A stretch of DNA of 64,000 nucleotides from positions 124,001 through 188,000 of the forward strand of contig VXBP01000263.1 in NCBI GenBank assembly GCA_013400115.1, written 5' to 3'. The DNA is from Rhinopomastus cyanomelas. Lineage: Eukaryota; Chordata; Aves; Bucerotiformes; Rhinopomastidae. The translations under genes and the position numbers were made by a program. Below are positions 12,905 to 25,411 of this stretch, one piece after another; the stretch's first letter is position 1; each line of letters begins with the position of its first letter. The notes beneath the pieces were generated by a model. That model saw only the letters and a list, made by a program, of their open reading frames with translations. It had not been told where the DNA came from and ran no database searches.

Positions 12905-14113
12905 ACAGTTCATTCCATGGGCCCAGATGGGATGCACCTGTGCATGCTAAGGGAGATGGCAGAAGTCACTGCTAAGTCACAGTATCCATCATTTTTTCTA
13001 AGTCATGGGGATCAGGAGGGTGCCTAGGGACTGGAGGATAGCAAATGTCACTCCAATCTTCAAAAAGGGTAATAAGGAAGACCCAGGTAACTGTAGACTG
13101 GTCAGCCTCACCTCCATCCCAGGAAAGGTGATGGAATAATTTGTCCCAGACACTGTCTCCAGGCACTTAAAGGACAATAGGGTAATTAGGGACAGTCAGC
13201 ATGGTTTCACCAGGGGGAAGTCATTTATGAGGGCATATCCAGGTGGACAGATGATGGCAAAGCAGTGCACACTGTCGGTCTTGACTTGAGTAAGGCATTT
13301 GACACAGTGTCACACAGCATCCTCGCAGTCAAACTGAGGCAGTGTGGTCTGAATGATTGGGTAGTGAGGTGGATTGCGAACTGGCTGCAAGATAGAGACA
13401 GAGTAGTGGTCAATGGGACAGAGTCTAGTTGGACGCCTGTATCTGGTGGAGTCCCCCAAGGGTTGGTCCTGGGACCAGTCCTATTCAATCTATTCATTAA
13501 TGTCTTGGATGAGGGATTAGGGTGCACTGTCAGCAAGTTTGCCGATGACACAAAGCTGGATGGTGTCACCAACACCCCTGCAGACTGTGCTGCCATTCAG
13601 TGAGATCTGAAAGAGCTAGAGAGCTGGGCAGAGAGAAATGTAATGAAGTATAACAAGGGTAAGTGTAGAGTCTTGCATCTGGGCAAGAACAACCCCAGGT
13701 ATCAGTATAGTTTGGGGACTGAGCTGTTGGAGAGCAGTGCAGGAGAAAGGGACCTGGGAGGAGACTGAGGGGTGATGTTATTAATGTCAATAAGTATGTG
13801 AGAGGTGGGTGTCAGGAGGATGGAGCTAGGTTCTTCTCAGTGTCATCTGGTGATAGGACAAGGGGCAATGGGTGCAAGCTGAAACATAGGAGGTTCCACA
13901 TCAACCTGAGAAGGAACTACTTCATGATGAGGGTGACAAGCATTGGGATAGGCTGCCCAGGGGGATTGTGGAGCTTCCTTCTTTGGAGATGTTTAAAACT
14001 CACCTGGATGTGTTCCTGTGTGACTCTGTCTAGGTGATTCTGCTGTGGCAGGAGGATTGGACTAGAAGATCTTTCGAGATCCCTTCTAATCCCTAATGAT
14101 TCTATGACTCTAT
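12905..14113 (+). mobile_element. longest CR1 LINE copy, with reverse-transcriptase remnant
   Basis: A 5'-truncated CR1 running from within the reverse transcriptase of ORF2 to the 3' tip (GATCTTTCGAGATCCCTTCTAATCCCTAATGATTCTATGACTCTATAAA). Protein-level landmarks in order are GPDGMH, ANVTPIFKKG, EDPGNC…VSLTSIPGKVME, SQHGFT.GKS, LDLSKAFDTVSHSIL, GVPQG.VLGPVLFNLFIN, KFADDTKL, and GAGLFS-type codons near the end. The frame is broken near 13020, has a TAA at 13137, and two internal deletions are inferred near 13225 and near 13758. The copy is therefore inactive. No target-site duplication was found, as is usual for CR1. Confidence 0.97.
12908..13757 (+). pseudogene. CR1 ORF2 reverse-transcriptase remnant
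   Basis: Fragment of the CR1 ORF2 polymerase, which in live elements copies its own RNA at the genomic target. The clearest part is the open stretch 13265-13603 (about 112 codons). It holds RT motif A (LDLSKAFDTVSH, with the catalytic Asp), the GVPQG turn and the LGPVLFNLFIN block. Motif C is F-A-D-D at 13538-13549, so both metal-binding aspartates survive. Upstream, the fingers region (ANVTPIFKKG…SLTSIPGKVME) is present but interrupted by a frameshift and a TAA at 13137-13139. The endonuclease domain and ORF1 are absent. Confidence 0.93.
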
Positions 14114-17100
14114 AAACAAAGAGGTCATTACTCACAGCAGAGGCAAAAAAGATTTCCTGGAGTGAATGGAATTATGCATTCCACACCACACAAAGTAACA
14201 TCAAGGGTAGTTGGTAGAAGGTGATCTATGTGTAAAGCTGAGAGAAGCCATGTTTGGAGGGAGATGTAAAAATTCCGTCAAGTTAATGTTTTTAAACCTC
14301 CAGCTACTAGAAAATTTAAGTTGGTGATCAGTGTCAAATAACTTCCATATATTGCAGGGTAACAGGAATAGAGGCAGAGGGGACTGTAGCATCAGAGTAA
14401 AATAGAAATGGCTCCCACTGTGTGTAGAAAAGCCAAGAGTCTAGAACAGAGAAAACCGACTCATTGACGTCCTCTATCCTGGAGAGTGCACAAAGAGATG
14501 GGAAAAAATCTAAAATGCATGTTGTGCCTCTATTCCTAGGAGTGCTGAAAAGCTGATTTAGAAGAACATTGGGAGAGGAAATACCCAGTGAAGTCAGGGG
14601 CTATTTCAGCTGTAGATCTGTGGATATCCACACGTATGTTAGAATCTCCACTTAACCAGAACAGCTTTTTTAATCTCCTACACCTATGGGGACTTTCCCA
14701 CAATCTCATCCAATATTGAGACAGTATCTCATGCTGCTCTTTTTTATATCTCATCTACATATGCAGCATATGGTGTTTCTAATCTAGTTTTCGAATCTTC
14801 AAAACATTGGGGTTTACTCCCCTAAGAACAATCCAAATTAATCTTAACTTGTGGTCTTAATGCTTGTGAGAACAGAAGACACAAGCAATACTAACATCCA
14901 GTGTCTGCTCTATCTCTGTTTTGAATGACAATAGTGACTTTTTTTCCTCTATATAACAAGACCACGCAAGTGTTTTGAAAATATGAGTAGCACCGGTTTG
15001 TGTGTTCTTACCACAGTGTTTAAAAATAAACATTGCCGTTCTCAGCATGGTATCTCAGATTTAAAAGCCTTAACTGAGCAGAGATGTTTGACACAAAGAG
15101 CTCTTCCCCAGATAAAGTATTACACAGGGCATTGATGACAAAACCTGTATTAGAAGTTATCAGGCTTCTACCAATTCATTGCAAATAATCTCTTAGTCCA
15201 TCAAAACCATACAAGTGTATTGTAGTCCAGAAACAACTTCCAAAGTTCTTATTCCAGTAAAGAAGACACTTCACAGTCAATGCACACCGACCTGCATTGT
15301 TTCCTCAGACTGTGTGGTTGAACAAGTGCTCCTCACGTGAAGGCAGCACCAGCTCCAATAGACAACAAGCAAAGCTAAGCCAGCAGAGCTCATGGGAATG
15401 GTGCTCTCAAGGTATGGTTTGTGAAACCACATCAATAGATCTCTTAGGCCTGAGTACTTTATCAGACAATGTTAACACCTGAATTGCTGTCCTCTTGGAG
15501 AATTGTGAAGCTGCCTGGAGATTAAAAGGAGGATTAACCCTTTCAACTCTACAGTCATTACAGTGCTAAGGATGTTCCTGCGTTTGCAGTACTAACTTAA
15601 TACACATAAGATGTATCTGGCTTCATACACTAAAATAATCTTGACACATCTGCAGTAGGTGTGACAGCAAAATGCTGACAGATCTCAAGTGTCAGACATT
15701 ACTATACCTGTATCTCACCTGAAACCTTCCTTCTTGTTGTGGAGAATCTGCTGCAGAGATGCGTTCTGCAAGGATAATCTGCTGCCATAAAGCCCAGCCA
15801 GCCTTGGCTTCCTCTCCTCAGCTCAGCCTTCCCTTTGCATCAAAACCATGTAATCCAAAAGGAAGGGCTGGCATAACACACTCAGCTTTATAGGGAGGAA
15901 ATGCAGTTTTGACCACAATTACAACCTGGGCAAAGTGTATTTTCACAACATGAAGCACTTTAAATTCATTATCTCTTACATTTTAAACAATGTTATAATA
16001 CCTAATTATTACTATTGCTTTAGTTAATTCTCTCATGACTCAGTCAAGTCAAAATTTTACTTCATAATTAGTCTCTATTTTGCCTATTAACCTCTTAACA
16101 TTTTTGCAAGCAGTTAAACACAAAGAAGCTATTTCTTCTTGATAATGAGGAAGAATTTTAGTTCCAAGTCCAACGTGGATGAAGAGGAAGGCTCAATGGA
16201 TCTTCAGAGGTTTGTTGAAAGGGAGTTTTAACCTCACCTTTAAAGAGACAAGCAGCTTCACATGGACTAGCCTGCTGCTCAGGTGCAGCAGTCTCACGGC
16301 ACTTACACCTCAGTAAGTGACCTCATATTTACCTCCACTAATAAAACCATGGCTTTCGCATGGAGGAGTGAGCAAATGAAATTCTTTTTCACTGTTAACT
16401 ATGAAGGTCACAGGAAATTGCAGAGGTTCATAGACAATATCCTCGCTTTTGGAGTGACTGAATTTCTGTTGTGCTGCCTGCAGAGAAAAGAAGGGATTTC
16501 CCACCCCAAAAAGGTTTCACTGAGAAGTGCATAGAATCATTACTTTTTCTTGCATTGGATGAGTAAATGGAGAAGAGAAACAATATTATATGATCTGTCA
16601 TTTCCAACCAGCATTAGCAGCACTGACTTTGCTGCAAACCCCTTCCACAATCAACAGAATTAGAAGAAAATAAACTGCAAACTTTGTTGAGTAAATTATA
16701 CTACCAAATGAAATTATTTTGATCTTTTTGTGGACATTCTAGAAATGGAAAATAATTTATTCCCTAACGTCCTTGAATGATGAATATTTGGATTTATTTC
16801 AGAAGGAATCAAAAGACTCTGAGTGTGTGAATGTAATGAATTTTGTTGCAGACACTGGGTAGCAGTACAAATGGATCTATCACCTTCTTGCCCATTAATG
16901 CTAATGCATGTGCATGGGAAAGAGAAAATAATCCATAATATATGCACAAAATCTGCATTATTGTTGGTACAAGAGTTACGCTTGTCCTTGGGCTTCAGTA
17001 ATATTCACTGCTGGTGCTCTTTTGTTTAATAAAAGCTTCATTATTTTTCCTTTTAATTGAATATTTATACTTCAGAACAGCATTAGTAAGACCATTCTCA

Positions 17101-20100
17101 GCTGAATTTTTACTACAGCACAACAATCCTCCTGTTTATATTTCTTTAGGGATGAGTGAATCTGCTTCCAAAACTTGACAGGAGCCAAATAAGACTGCAT
17201 TTGAAAGTTTGAAATTCCTGAAAAACTTCTCTTATGAAATAATTTTCAATTTCTTCACTTTCAGCTTGGCGTAAGAAATACAACTCTCCTGCCAAAGGAA
17301 TTGATGTCCAACGATATCCCTTTCCAGCTGAACAAAAATCTTACCATCAACAGCTGGGTCAAGGTATTGGAACAGAAAGGGAGAGAAGATCTTAAATAAT
17401 CTGGAATACAGGACATAGGAAGTGTTGCCACACACGTGAAGCTTTCTTCTGCCACCAATATCCTATTAATCAGTAATTACAGAGCACCGTTCTATGACTC
17501 CAGGAACCAGAGCACTGAAAACTTCTGGTCCTGTAAACACAGGCTGTATTTTTCTGTTCATCTGCTCCCATCTGCTGATGTGGAATATCTAGATGTTCTA
17601 CGGCACACCTTTGCCTTGCTCAGAGCAAAACCAGTGCAGGTTATAGTACAGCATTAACCATGGCCTTCGCTGCTGTTGTTATATAGAGAGAAAGCGAGCA
17701 GATAGTTCTAGTACCTGCGTGCAGAATGTGCACCGCATTGGAAATGCCACAGACATGGGGATTTGCCTCAATAACTACAGATTTTCAACTAACACAACCC
17801 TTTGCTATTGGCAACATTCAGAAAGGAAAAACCTGTGCTTGGTCTTCCTGTTTTTACGTCTGACCTACTCATTACAAATGAGATCCCCACAGTCCACAGC
17901 AAAACCTTTTCCTCTATTCTTCCATTCTCCAAACTGAGGTGGGAATGCACTTTGGGTTCTCCTAGACTCATTTTCCATTCTTTGCTTTTTGCAAAATAAA
18001 ACTGGGGTGTTTTTTTTCCCCCCACAATAACAACAAAGTAAAATGTTTCTGACTGTAGAGGGGGAGAGGAAACCCTGATAGATGTGAACAATTCCTGGGC
18101 AGAGTATGCCATCTGGGAAATGTGCTTCTAAAAGCAGCAGTGTTTGATACGTTCAGGTAAATTACTATATGGCTTCCCCAAACAATTGTACATGTTTCCT
18201 TTTCTCCAGCTGAGGTACCCAAGGGGGAAATGTCTGCATTTGGTAACAAATAAGTACAGCAAGTAGTATTTTCGTGATTTCCCTATACAGATTTCTATTA
18301 CAAATATTCTGTAGCAGCCATTATTTAACAATTCAGTCAATGACAGGTAGTCATCTGAGCCAAATACCTCTTGTCTGCTGAGCAACTCCAGCTTTCAGTT
18401 TGTAAGTCTTAGGTGGGGATATTTCAGCTTTTCTAACCCACCTGCACAATTAACTTGTCTTGGTTTCTTGGATTTGGAAGCAAAGAAACAAACACCCCTA
18501 CACTGTGTACCTCAAACTGTTTGAAGTGTAGAGGAAAGCTAAGACTAGTGTTAGAACTGAAAGGGAGTGGAGTAGGGGGAAAGGAAAAGAATAAAACTCC
18601 TCACCTTAGAAATTATTTTCAAGCTGCCCAAGCATTGCTTCCTACTCAATCACAGTGCTGGGCTTGGAAAAGACTCTGAACATGATTGCGTCTTAGGATA
18701 TGAATTCAGCATTCATTTCAGGCCCTCTAATGGAAATGACCCTAATTTAGACTCTAGTGAAGGTGTTTGCCCCTTATCATCCGCTTAAACTTAATTTAAG
18801 AGAACATAAAAAAATTTAAAAATTAAAAGGAGTAAATCACATCCCTGTGTTTGCTCTATTAACACGATCTGTGTGAGGGAATGCTGGAGAAATAAAGAGC
18901 AAAGAGAGCATTTGAAATGTTTTGACTGCAAAAGCTCCCAAAAATGGTTTCTTCCTGTCAAAACAAGATGTCAGTAGCAGACAACTTTTCTAAAAACGAG
19001 ACTTAAGGACTTTAAAGAGACGTGAGGACTCCAGGATTTGATTCCTCACTTTGCTAGATTATAGGAAAAAAATTTGTCTTCTTAAAATATGGAAAAGAAA
19101 AAATCCATCCCAACACAATACAAGCAAAACCCAGGCAACTTATATCAGTGAATAATCACATGCAGAGGGTATGTGCAGTTACGTGCTTCCTCACAAACAT
19201 CCTGTTCCCTCTCATTTCTTAAACCACATCCCCCAGACAAAGTCCCTGCGTGGCTCGCCATCGTTTAGGCCAGATCCCAGCTCACAAGCTGCTGCTGCAA
19301 AAAGTTTTCATGAGTAGAAATTGTAGTAGCAGTGTGGTGACTCTGTCCTGGGCTGATAGATCAGCGAGCAGCTCACTAATACCAATAAACCAGCCTCAGA
19401 GATGGAAGAGCTTGATACCACATTTCAATTATTCAGCACCTGAAAATCTGAGGCACGTTTTCACATGGATTTTACATGGTTATGAAGTGCAAAGCTGTAG
19501 AAAAGCCTGTGGAATTCTCCTTGTGCTCTCACATGCAGCTGGATGAGAGGGCACATGCATGTGTAAAGGACATAGCTGACTGTATTGTTAGCAATCAAAT
19601 TAAATAATTCAGTTGTTCAGGGTCTACTCCCTCTTCAGTAGTATTTCTCAGCAGCTAAAGTGATAGTAAGTGACCAATGGATCCACCAGTCATTTGGGGT
19701 GCACAATAAAACTGGTGTGCTTCAAATACAGCACTTCTGTGCTCAAAAGTGTGGACCCAAATAAGTAAGTACCCCCAAAGCAAGTTCCCAAATAAGTAGA
19801 GAACAGCTAGTTTTAGTTTTGTGAGTGGGAAACAATAGCAGCTATGTAAGCACAGACAGCAGAAGGGCAGTTAAATGTTTCAGCAGACATTAATCCCACA
19901 AACAACAGAAGCAATGTTGTATTTGCACAGACCTCCCAGAACCTGACTGTCAACAGCTCCTGTATTATGCCTTAAACTGTGACATGATTAAAAACATGAT
20001 GACATCTTTACAATCTGCATTTAGATGAATAAATACAGGTTGAGCGGTTTAACTGGAGGCAAACATTCTGAGAGAGGTCTGTCATGGTGGTTTTTTTCAC

Positions 20101-23100
20101 TAGCAAGTTCCAGCTCCTACTGTCAGGTTTAGCAGAAGTTCACTGAAAGGATGCCAACAAACACACTATTAGGGATGGCCGGAGTAATCAGAGAGGAGAA
20201 GTTTTGATTCCTTATTTTGCTACCTTAAAGTAATACAAATGAAAAATCATTCCAATATCCCGCTTCCAAACTACTTTACAGAGAATAAAATCTCCTTCCG
20301 CAAGGTTCCCGTCAGCAATGAGCACTCTGTGCCCAGACGTACAGCACAGCAACACAATTTATTCTATTTAAATTCAAAATATTGTACTAAATGCAGCGAT
20401 TATCTACTTGCTGAAAGGTGTTTTCTCCCAATTCAGAAACTCTTAAAGACATTTTAGGGCAATTAGTTAACAAGCAAGTTCTGATTTTCAGATTTCAGTG
20501 AATACAGGAAGCATTTTTAGAAGTAAAATGGGAGCATTAAGCCCATCAGCATAAATGTGATTTCAGGACTGGGGGTGGCTTTTCCCTCCTGTGTTCCTGG
20601 ACTCTCACCAAAAGGAGAGGGAAAGAGGCATCAGAACAGAGCAGTTTCTTTCCCCAGCAGCATGGGGTCTGCCCATACTGCTTAAATCTCCTTCACTGAT
20701 GAATTTAACAGCTGTACTTGGAGGCTCAGGCCATATCCAAGGTCTCCTGTCAGACAGCTCTGTTCCCGCTATGTCAAGCTCTGGCCCAATCTCCAGAACA
20801 GCTGTGCAGTGGCCCTGCAAGGCTGACGCTTTTTCACAGCATCCTGATGGCTAGTCATTTCTAAAAGGCAGCCTCCCATGGAACATCAATAGGCAAAAGA
20901 GTTGGCTGACCAATACTGAAGTGTGTGTGCTCAACATACAAGGGACAGACTACACAGCTCCATGAGACACCGTGATCAGTCTCACGTCCTGCTGAATGAC
21001 AGAGTTGTTGTATTTAACTCCGGTCAAACCGGGATGAAGTGGAGTGACAGTGACAAGTATTTAAGTGAATAGGTCATTTCATAAGGATCAGAGTTATTTT
21101 AACATCTCTTCTCAGGACCACTTCTCTGTGAGTTAGTCTTTGGGTCTTTTTTGGTGGGTGAAATAAGCACAGACAATGTCTGCTCTTAATACTAAACCCA
21201 GTTCTGTTCAGCATGAAGTTCAGCACAGATCTATAGACATCATTTACTAGGAAAGTTGGCAAAACACTGGTGAACCTGCCTCCCAAGTATGAATTAAGAT
21301 CAAGTCCTTCAACACATGCTCACAATCCAAAATTAAATACAAAATACAAATTAAAAACCCACATTTGCCTCTGACTAGCACAGAACAAACTAATAAATTG
21401 CATCAGACAGTGTACAGGTCGCTGTCCCTTTGTATTAGCAGCAGTTGTGGGCAGACCCAATGTTACAGAACCCTTCATTCTGCAGTTTTCCTTTAGGTGT
21501 CACATAAATTACCCAGAAAAAATATTTAACTTTCCTCAGGAACAAGATGTCTTTGTCACTTTGTCTTGACTTCATTTGTGTGCGTTAGCCTCTGCCTGAA
21601 GAGTCCTTGAAGGCTCCCCAACATCAGAGACAGAAACTTCTCACTTTAAATCATAGTAACAGCAGTGCTCAACTTAGCTCACGAAACAGGACAACTGCAA
21701 CGTTTCTGAGATCCACGCGAGGAAATCCTGGATGCATGGAAAACAGGAGCATTTTGCAGTTGCCCACTCCAACTGAAGGTCTGGGACAAGTGACTACAGA
21801 GCAAAAATTTTCTGTTGCTTTTTGTTGGTTTTTTTGTAAGAAACATCCATTAGTCAACCCCAGAATTATTTACAGAAATGCAGTGATGATCAAAGAGTTT
21901 TAGGGAATACAAGCTGCAAGAACTTCAGAAGTTTCCTTGCGTACCAAGTTCTTGCAGATGTAGGTGATTCTGACCAGCATGATGCCTTCAACTCCTTTAA
22001 CCTTGCAAGACTAAGCAGCCATCAAACAAAGAGAGCCTTTGGGGACTGGACTTGCAGAGCTGGGTGTGTGGGTGGGGAATGCTGATGCTGATATGACACC
22101 ACCGCAATGTGTTGCCCATCGTGTGATGCGTTAACATCACGCTGTGCTATTTTAGTCCTGGTATAATGCACACCCTCACAGAAATGGCAATTACAAGGAG
22201 GTTTTTTCCTTGCAATTATAGTCTGTTTTGATAGATTAAAGAGCTTTGTCTTAATAAGAAAGGAGTTTGTAAACAGGATAGTCTCCAAAGATCAGAATAT
22301 ACTTGTGTGTGTCTTTATAGCAATGTAGGTAGAAAAAAAATCCCTATCTGAATATTGCCTCCTTAGAAGGATACTCCACCAACAAAACGACTTCAAGCAG
22401 TATGTGTCTCTGAGTTAAGGCATGACAAAAAGCACTATTCTCACGAGTACGTTCAAAATATGTCATGAGAGGAAAGACAAAGGCTTGCAGCTTCTTCACT
22501 CTGCTTACTTGATCATTCAGTGAATCAGAACTCACTGTTAATGAGCACTTCAGACACAGAAAACCCAAGTTAAAATCTCTGCTGTGTGTGAGATGGAATT
22601 AACTTTGTCTGCAGCCACCCACATCACTGTGCTCTGCACACTGGAGCCTTTCTTTTGCTCCCTCGCTCTTGTCTTCTCCACCCCACAGCAGAACAGAGCG
22701 TTCAAATCCAGTACAAAACTTGGGTTTCTCTGCAAAAACACTTATGTCATTCCATCTGTTGTGACAGATGCACCATCATCCCGGCAGCTAGTGAAATATG
22801 GCAGCTACAAACAAGGCCAGAAAGACACCAACATGAACTGTATAACCTTCCACTGGTCCATGTGCCAGAACAAAGCAGCGTGTTCTTCAAGTCCCTGCAA
22901 ACTGCACCACAAATTCAAACCCTATAGCCTCTAAGACCACACAGTTTGAGTGTTGAAGCATTAAGGGGACAGGCTGAAGATTGTGTGATGCTAACAGCCT
23001 ACCATACAAAGGCAGGTGCCAATTTTGCACTAACCCACATACTGCTAACAAGCCAACATCTTACGGTATGCTGGACCGAGATAGGCTGTAGTGACCAAAA

Positions 23101-25044
23101 TCTAGTGCCAAGTGGTGCACTGCATCAGGATAGCTCGATTTCATTGATCTGGTCTGCACTGGGTGGATAACCAAGATGTTTAATGTGGACTATGCATGAA
23201 GGGGACAACAATCCCAGCAGCTCACTCCACACACCACCACTACTGGGAATAGTTTGTTCTGTGCTACGGCCCTGTCTGAAGGCATCAGCACCCAGAAAAT
23301 TGCCCTCTGCACTTAACTGCTCACAAGAACATTGCAAGTTCCTTTTGCTGCTGGATTTTAGATATACAGAAACCCATTTTACAAACAGAAAAGAAAGAAG
23401 GACCTGTGGTGCGTGACACTATACGTGCCAGATGCACTGTTCAAGAAATGGCACGTAACTGGGCTGTACAAGCTGAATCTATTTTACAAGACCACTTTTT
23501 TGTGATTGTGCTTCAATGTGACAGTCCAGACATAATTTAAAAACAATATCTTTTCAATTATTTGATCTTCCCAAACAAGAGAATTTTTATGAATGTTAAA
23601 TATAACCAGGTAATCATTAAAATGTTGCTTGTATTGCAATTTTTTTTGCAGTTCAAAAGCAATGCTAGAAGTTCTGAGTTGTAAATGAGACCTCTAGGGA
23701 AAAACTGTTGGAAAGAGGTTTAATCAGATTTTCCAGAAGGAAGAGGAAGAAAAAACCCAGCAACATAGTCTTCCATTTTCTGATTCTTTTGCAATCAAAG
23801 TCAAGCCAAATAACCCATCAAGTTATTCCAACAGCAGCATATTACTAGATTAATTAAAAAGCAATATCCAGTCTGCGTGACCAGAAGTGTTTGGGCTGCA
23901 CTGACCAAAACATCCAGGTTTGTGGTTTTGCATGACCTCATTATTAATAAATTAATACAGAGTCTTTTAAGATGTTTTGAAAATGCCTGGTGTGGTTACT
24001 GAACTGACCCTCACGTGAATAACGTAAATATCTCAGCTTTATCTTCCTTACCTAATAGTTCAGTGTTCAAGCTACTGGTAGAGTACGCATGTTGCGCATG
24101 CAAAAAATTCATCGTTTATCAAAGACAGACAGACCTGTTGAGTCTCACAGTTGTCTTGTAAGTAGAAATGATTTTTCATTAAAATTCCATATTCAGCTTT
24201 AGCATTTCCTTGAAATTGTTTTTTACTACAGGGGAATAAACCATGCATCATGCATTCAGATTAGCTGCCGCACTAATTCTAAACCAAGTTTTTTCTTCAT
24301 TCCCTTTTACGCTTCTTGGAATAGAATTTTCAAAAGCACTGAAGTAGTGGAAATTCCCTGGTTGTGTAAATATTTTTGAAAACTCTTTTTATTCAAATGG
24401 GGTTGATATACCACAAAAAAAACTTGAGATAAACTCTGTTTTCATAGTACACTTTAAAGCTGGTAGACCCCCAAACTTGTAAAAGAGTCTTATTTGCTCA
24501 TAATAGCCCCTGAGACCATTTAAACAGGTGCAACACAACCAAGAATGCTTCTAGTTTTGAAGTGTACAGAAGTTCTCTTATCTCTGCTTTATACACAGAT
24601 ATATCAAAAGCCAGATATGTTAAATAGGATGTCTTCAAAGGTCTGACTCCGAGTCCCGTACCTCTTGGCATCATTAGATGCAAAAAATGCGCAGCTATTT
24701 TCTTATCCATAGTTAAAAAGGTGAACTTCAGGCCTTTGTTGTCAAACAACTTGATAGAGTCAACCAGTATTTGAAAGCAATAACAGAAGGAATAAGAATT
24801 ATATGAATACATCACAACACTCCTCCCTGATGTCTCGGCATATTTAAGATGACAGCTTTAACCTGCTTTCTTCAGAAGTCCTTGGGGAGGAATTAAGAAA
24901 CCGTATCTCAAGGCACACAGTTACATGGTGCATAAATTACAGTTTATGTGTTCAGTGTTAAACTAAAAACAGGGGGAAACAAGGGACAAGAAGTGGCTCC
25001 ACATTCACTTCCAGAGCTGTTCCTACCAATACCACAGTCTTTAT
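14114..25044. other. long unique region, no gene seen
   Basis: Nearly 11 kb with no recognisable CR1, LTR, RNA gene or coding family. Open frames reach about 116 codons (22584-22934, plus, non-ATG start) but overlap competing frames and show no domain. A T8C6 tract sits near 18009-18023. This is one of the largest repeat-poor blocks of the window and could hold conserved non-coding elements, which cannot be judged without alignment. Confidence 0.6.
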
Positions 25045-25411
25045 GGAAGAATAAAGAAAGAGAAAAACAAAACCTAAGAAAAGACAAGCAATGCAGGGTG
25101 CAAAGGCTCACCACCTGCTGGCTGATGTCCAGTCAGTCCTCGAGCAGCAATGCCTCCCAGCCAACTGCCCCAGTATGTACACTGCACATGACATCCCATG
25201 GTGTTGAATACCCTTTTGGCTAGTTCAGCTCAGTTATCCTGACTTTTTGTGCACCCCCTTGCTGGCAGAGCATGGGAACCCAAGAAGTCCTTGGTTTGGA
25301 AACAACCAAAGCATTGGTGCATTACCAACATTACTCTTTTACTAAACCTGAAACTGAGCTCTGCACCAGCTACTAGTAAGAAATTAACTCTACCCCCAAA
25401 TACCTGTGCTT
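25045..25411 (-). mobile_element. bird endogenous-retrovirus LTR relic, antisense, partial
   Basis: The plus strand reads as the reverse complement of a widespread bird LTR. Recognisable blocks are 'GCTCACCACCTGCTGGCTGATGTCCAGTCAGTCC', 'CATCCCATGGTGTTGAATACCC', 'TTTTGTGCACCCCCTTGCTGGCAGAGCATGGGAA' and 'GCACCAGCTACTAGTAAGAAATTAACTCTACCCC'. The end near 25411 corresponds to the start of the LTR (U3). The R/U5 side is decayed to A-rich sequence around 25045-25090. No internal retroviral sequence is attached, so it is a partial solo LTR. Family assignment rests on recalled resemblance; the subfamily name is not certain. Confidence 0.75.

Noticed and set aside
22584..22934. 116-codon open frame overlapping a 90-codon frame on the same strand
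   Set aside because: Two overlapping frames of similar length and no family resemblance point to chance openness.
24498..24815. 105-codon minus-strand frame with regular hydrophobic pattern
   Set aside because: No recognised domain or neighbour gene; no splice signals with a coding continuation were seen.
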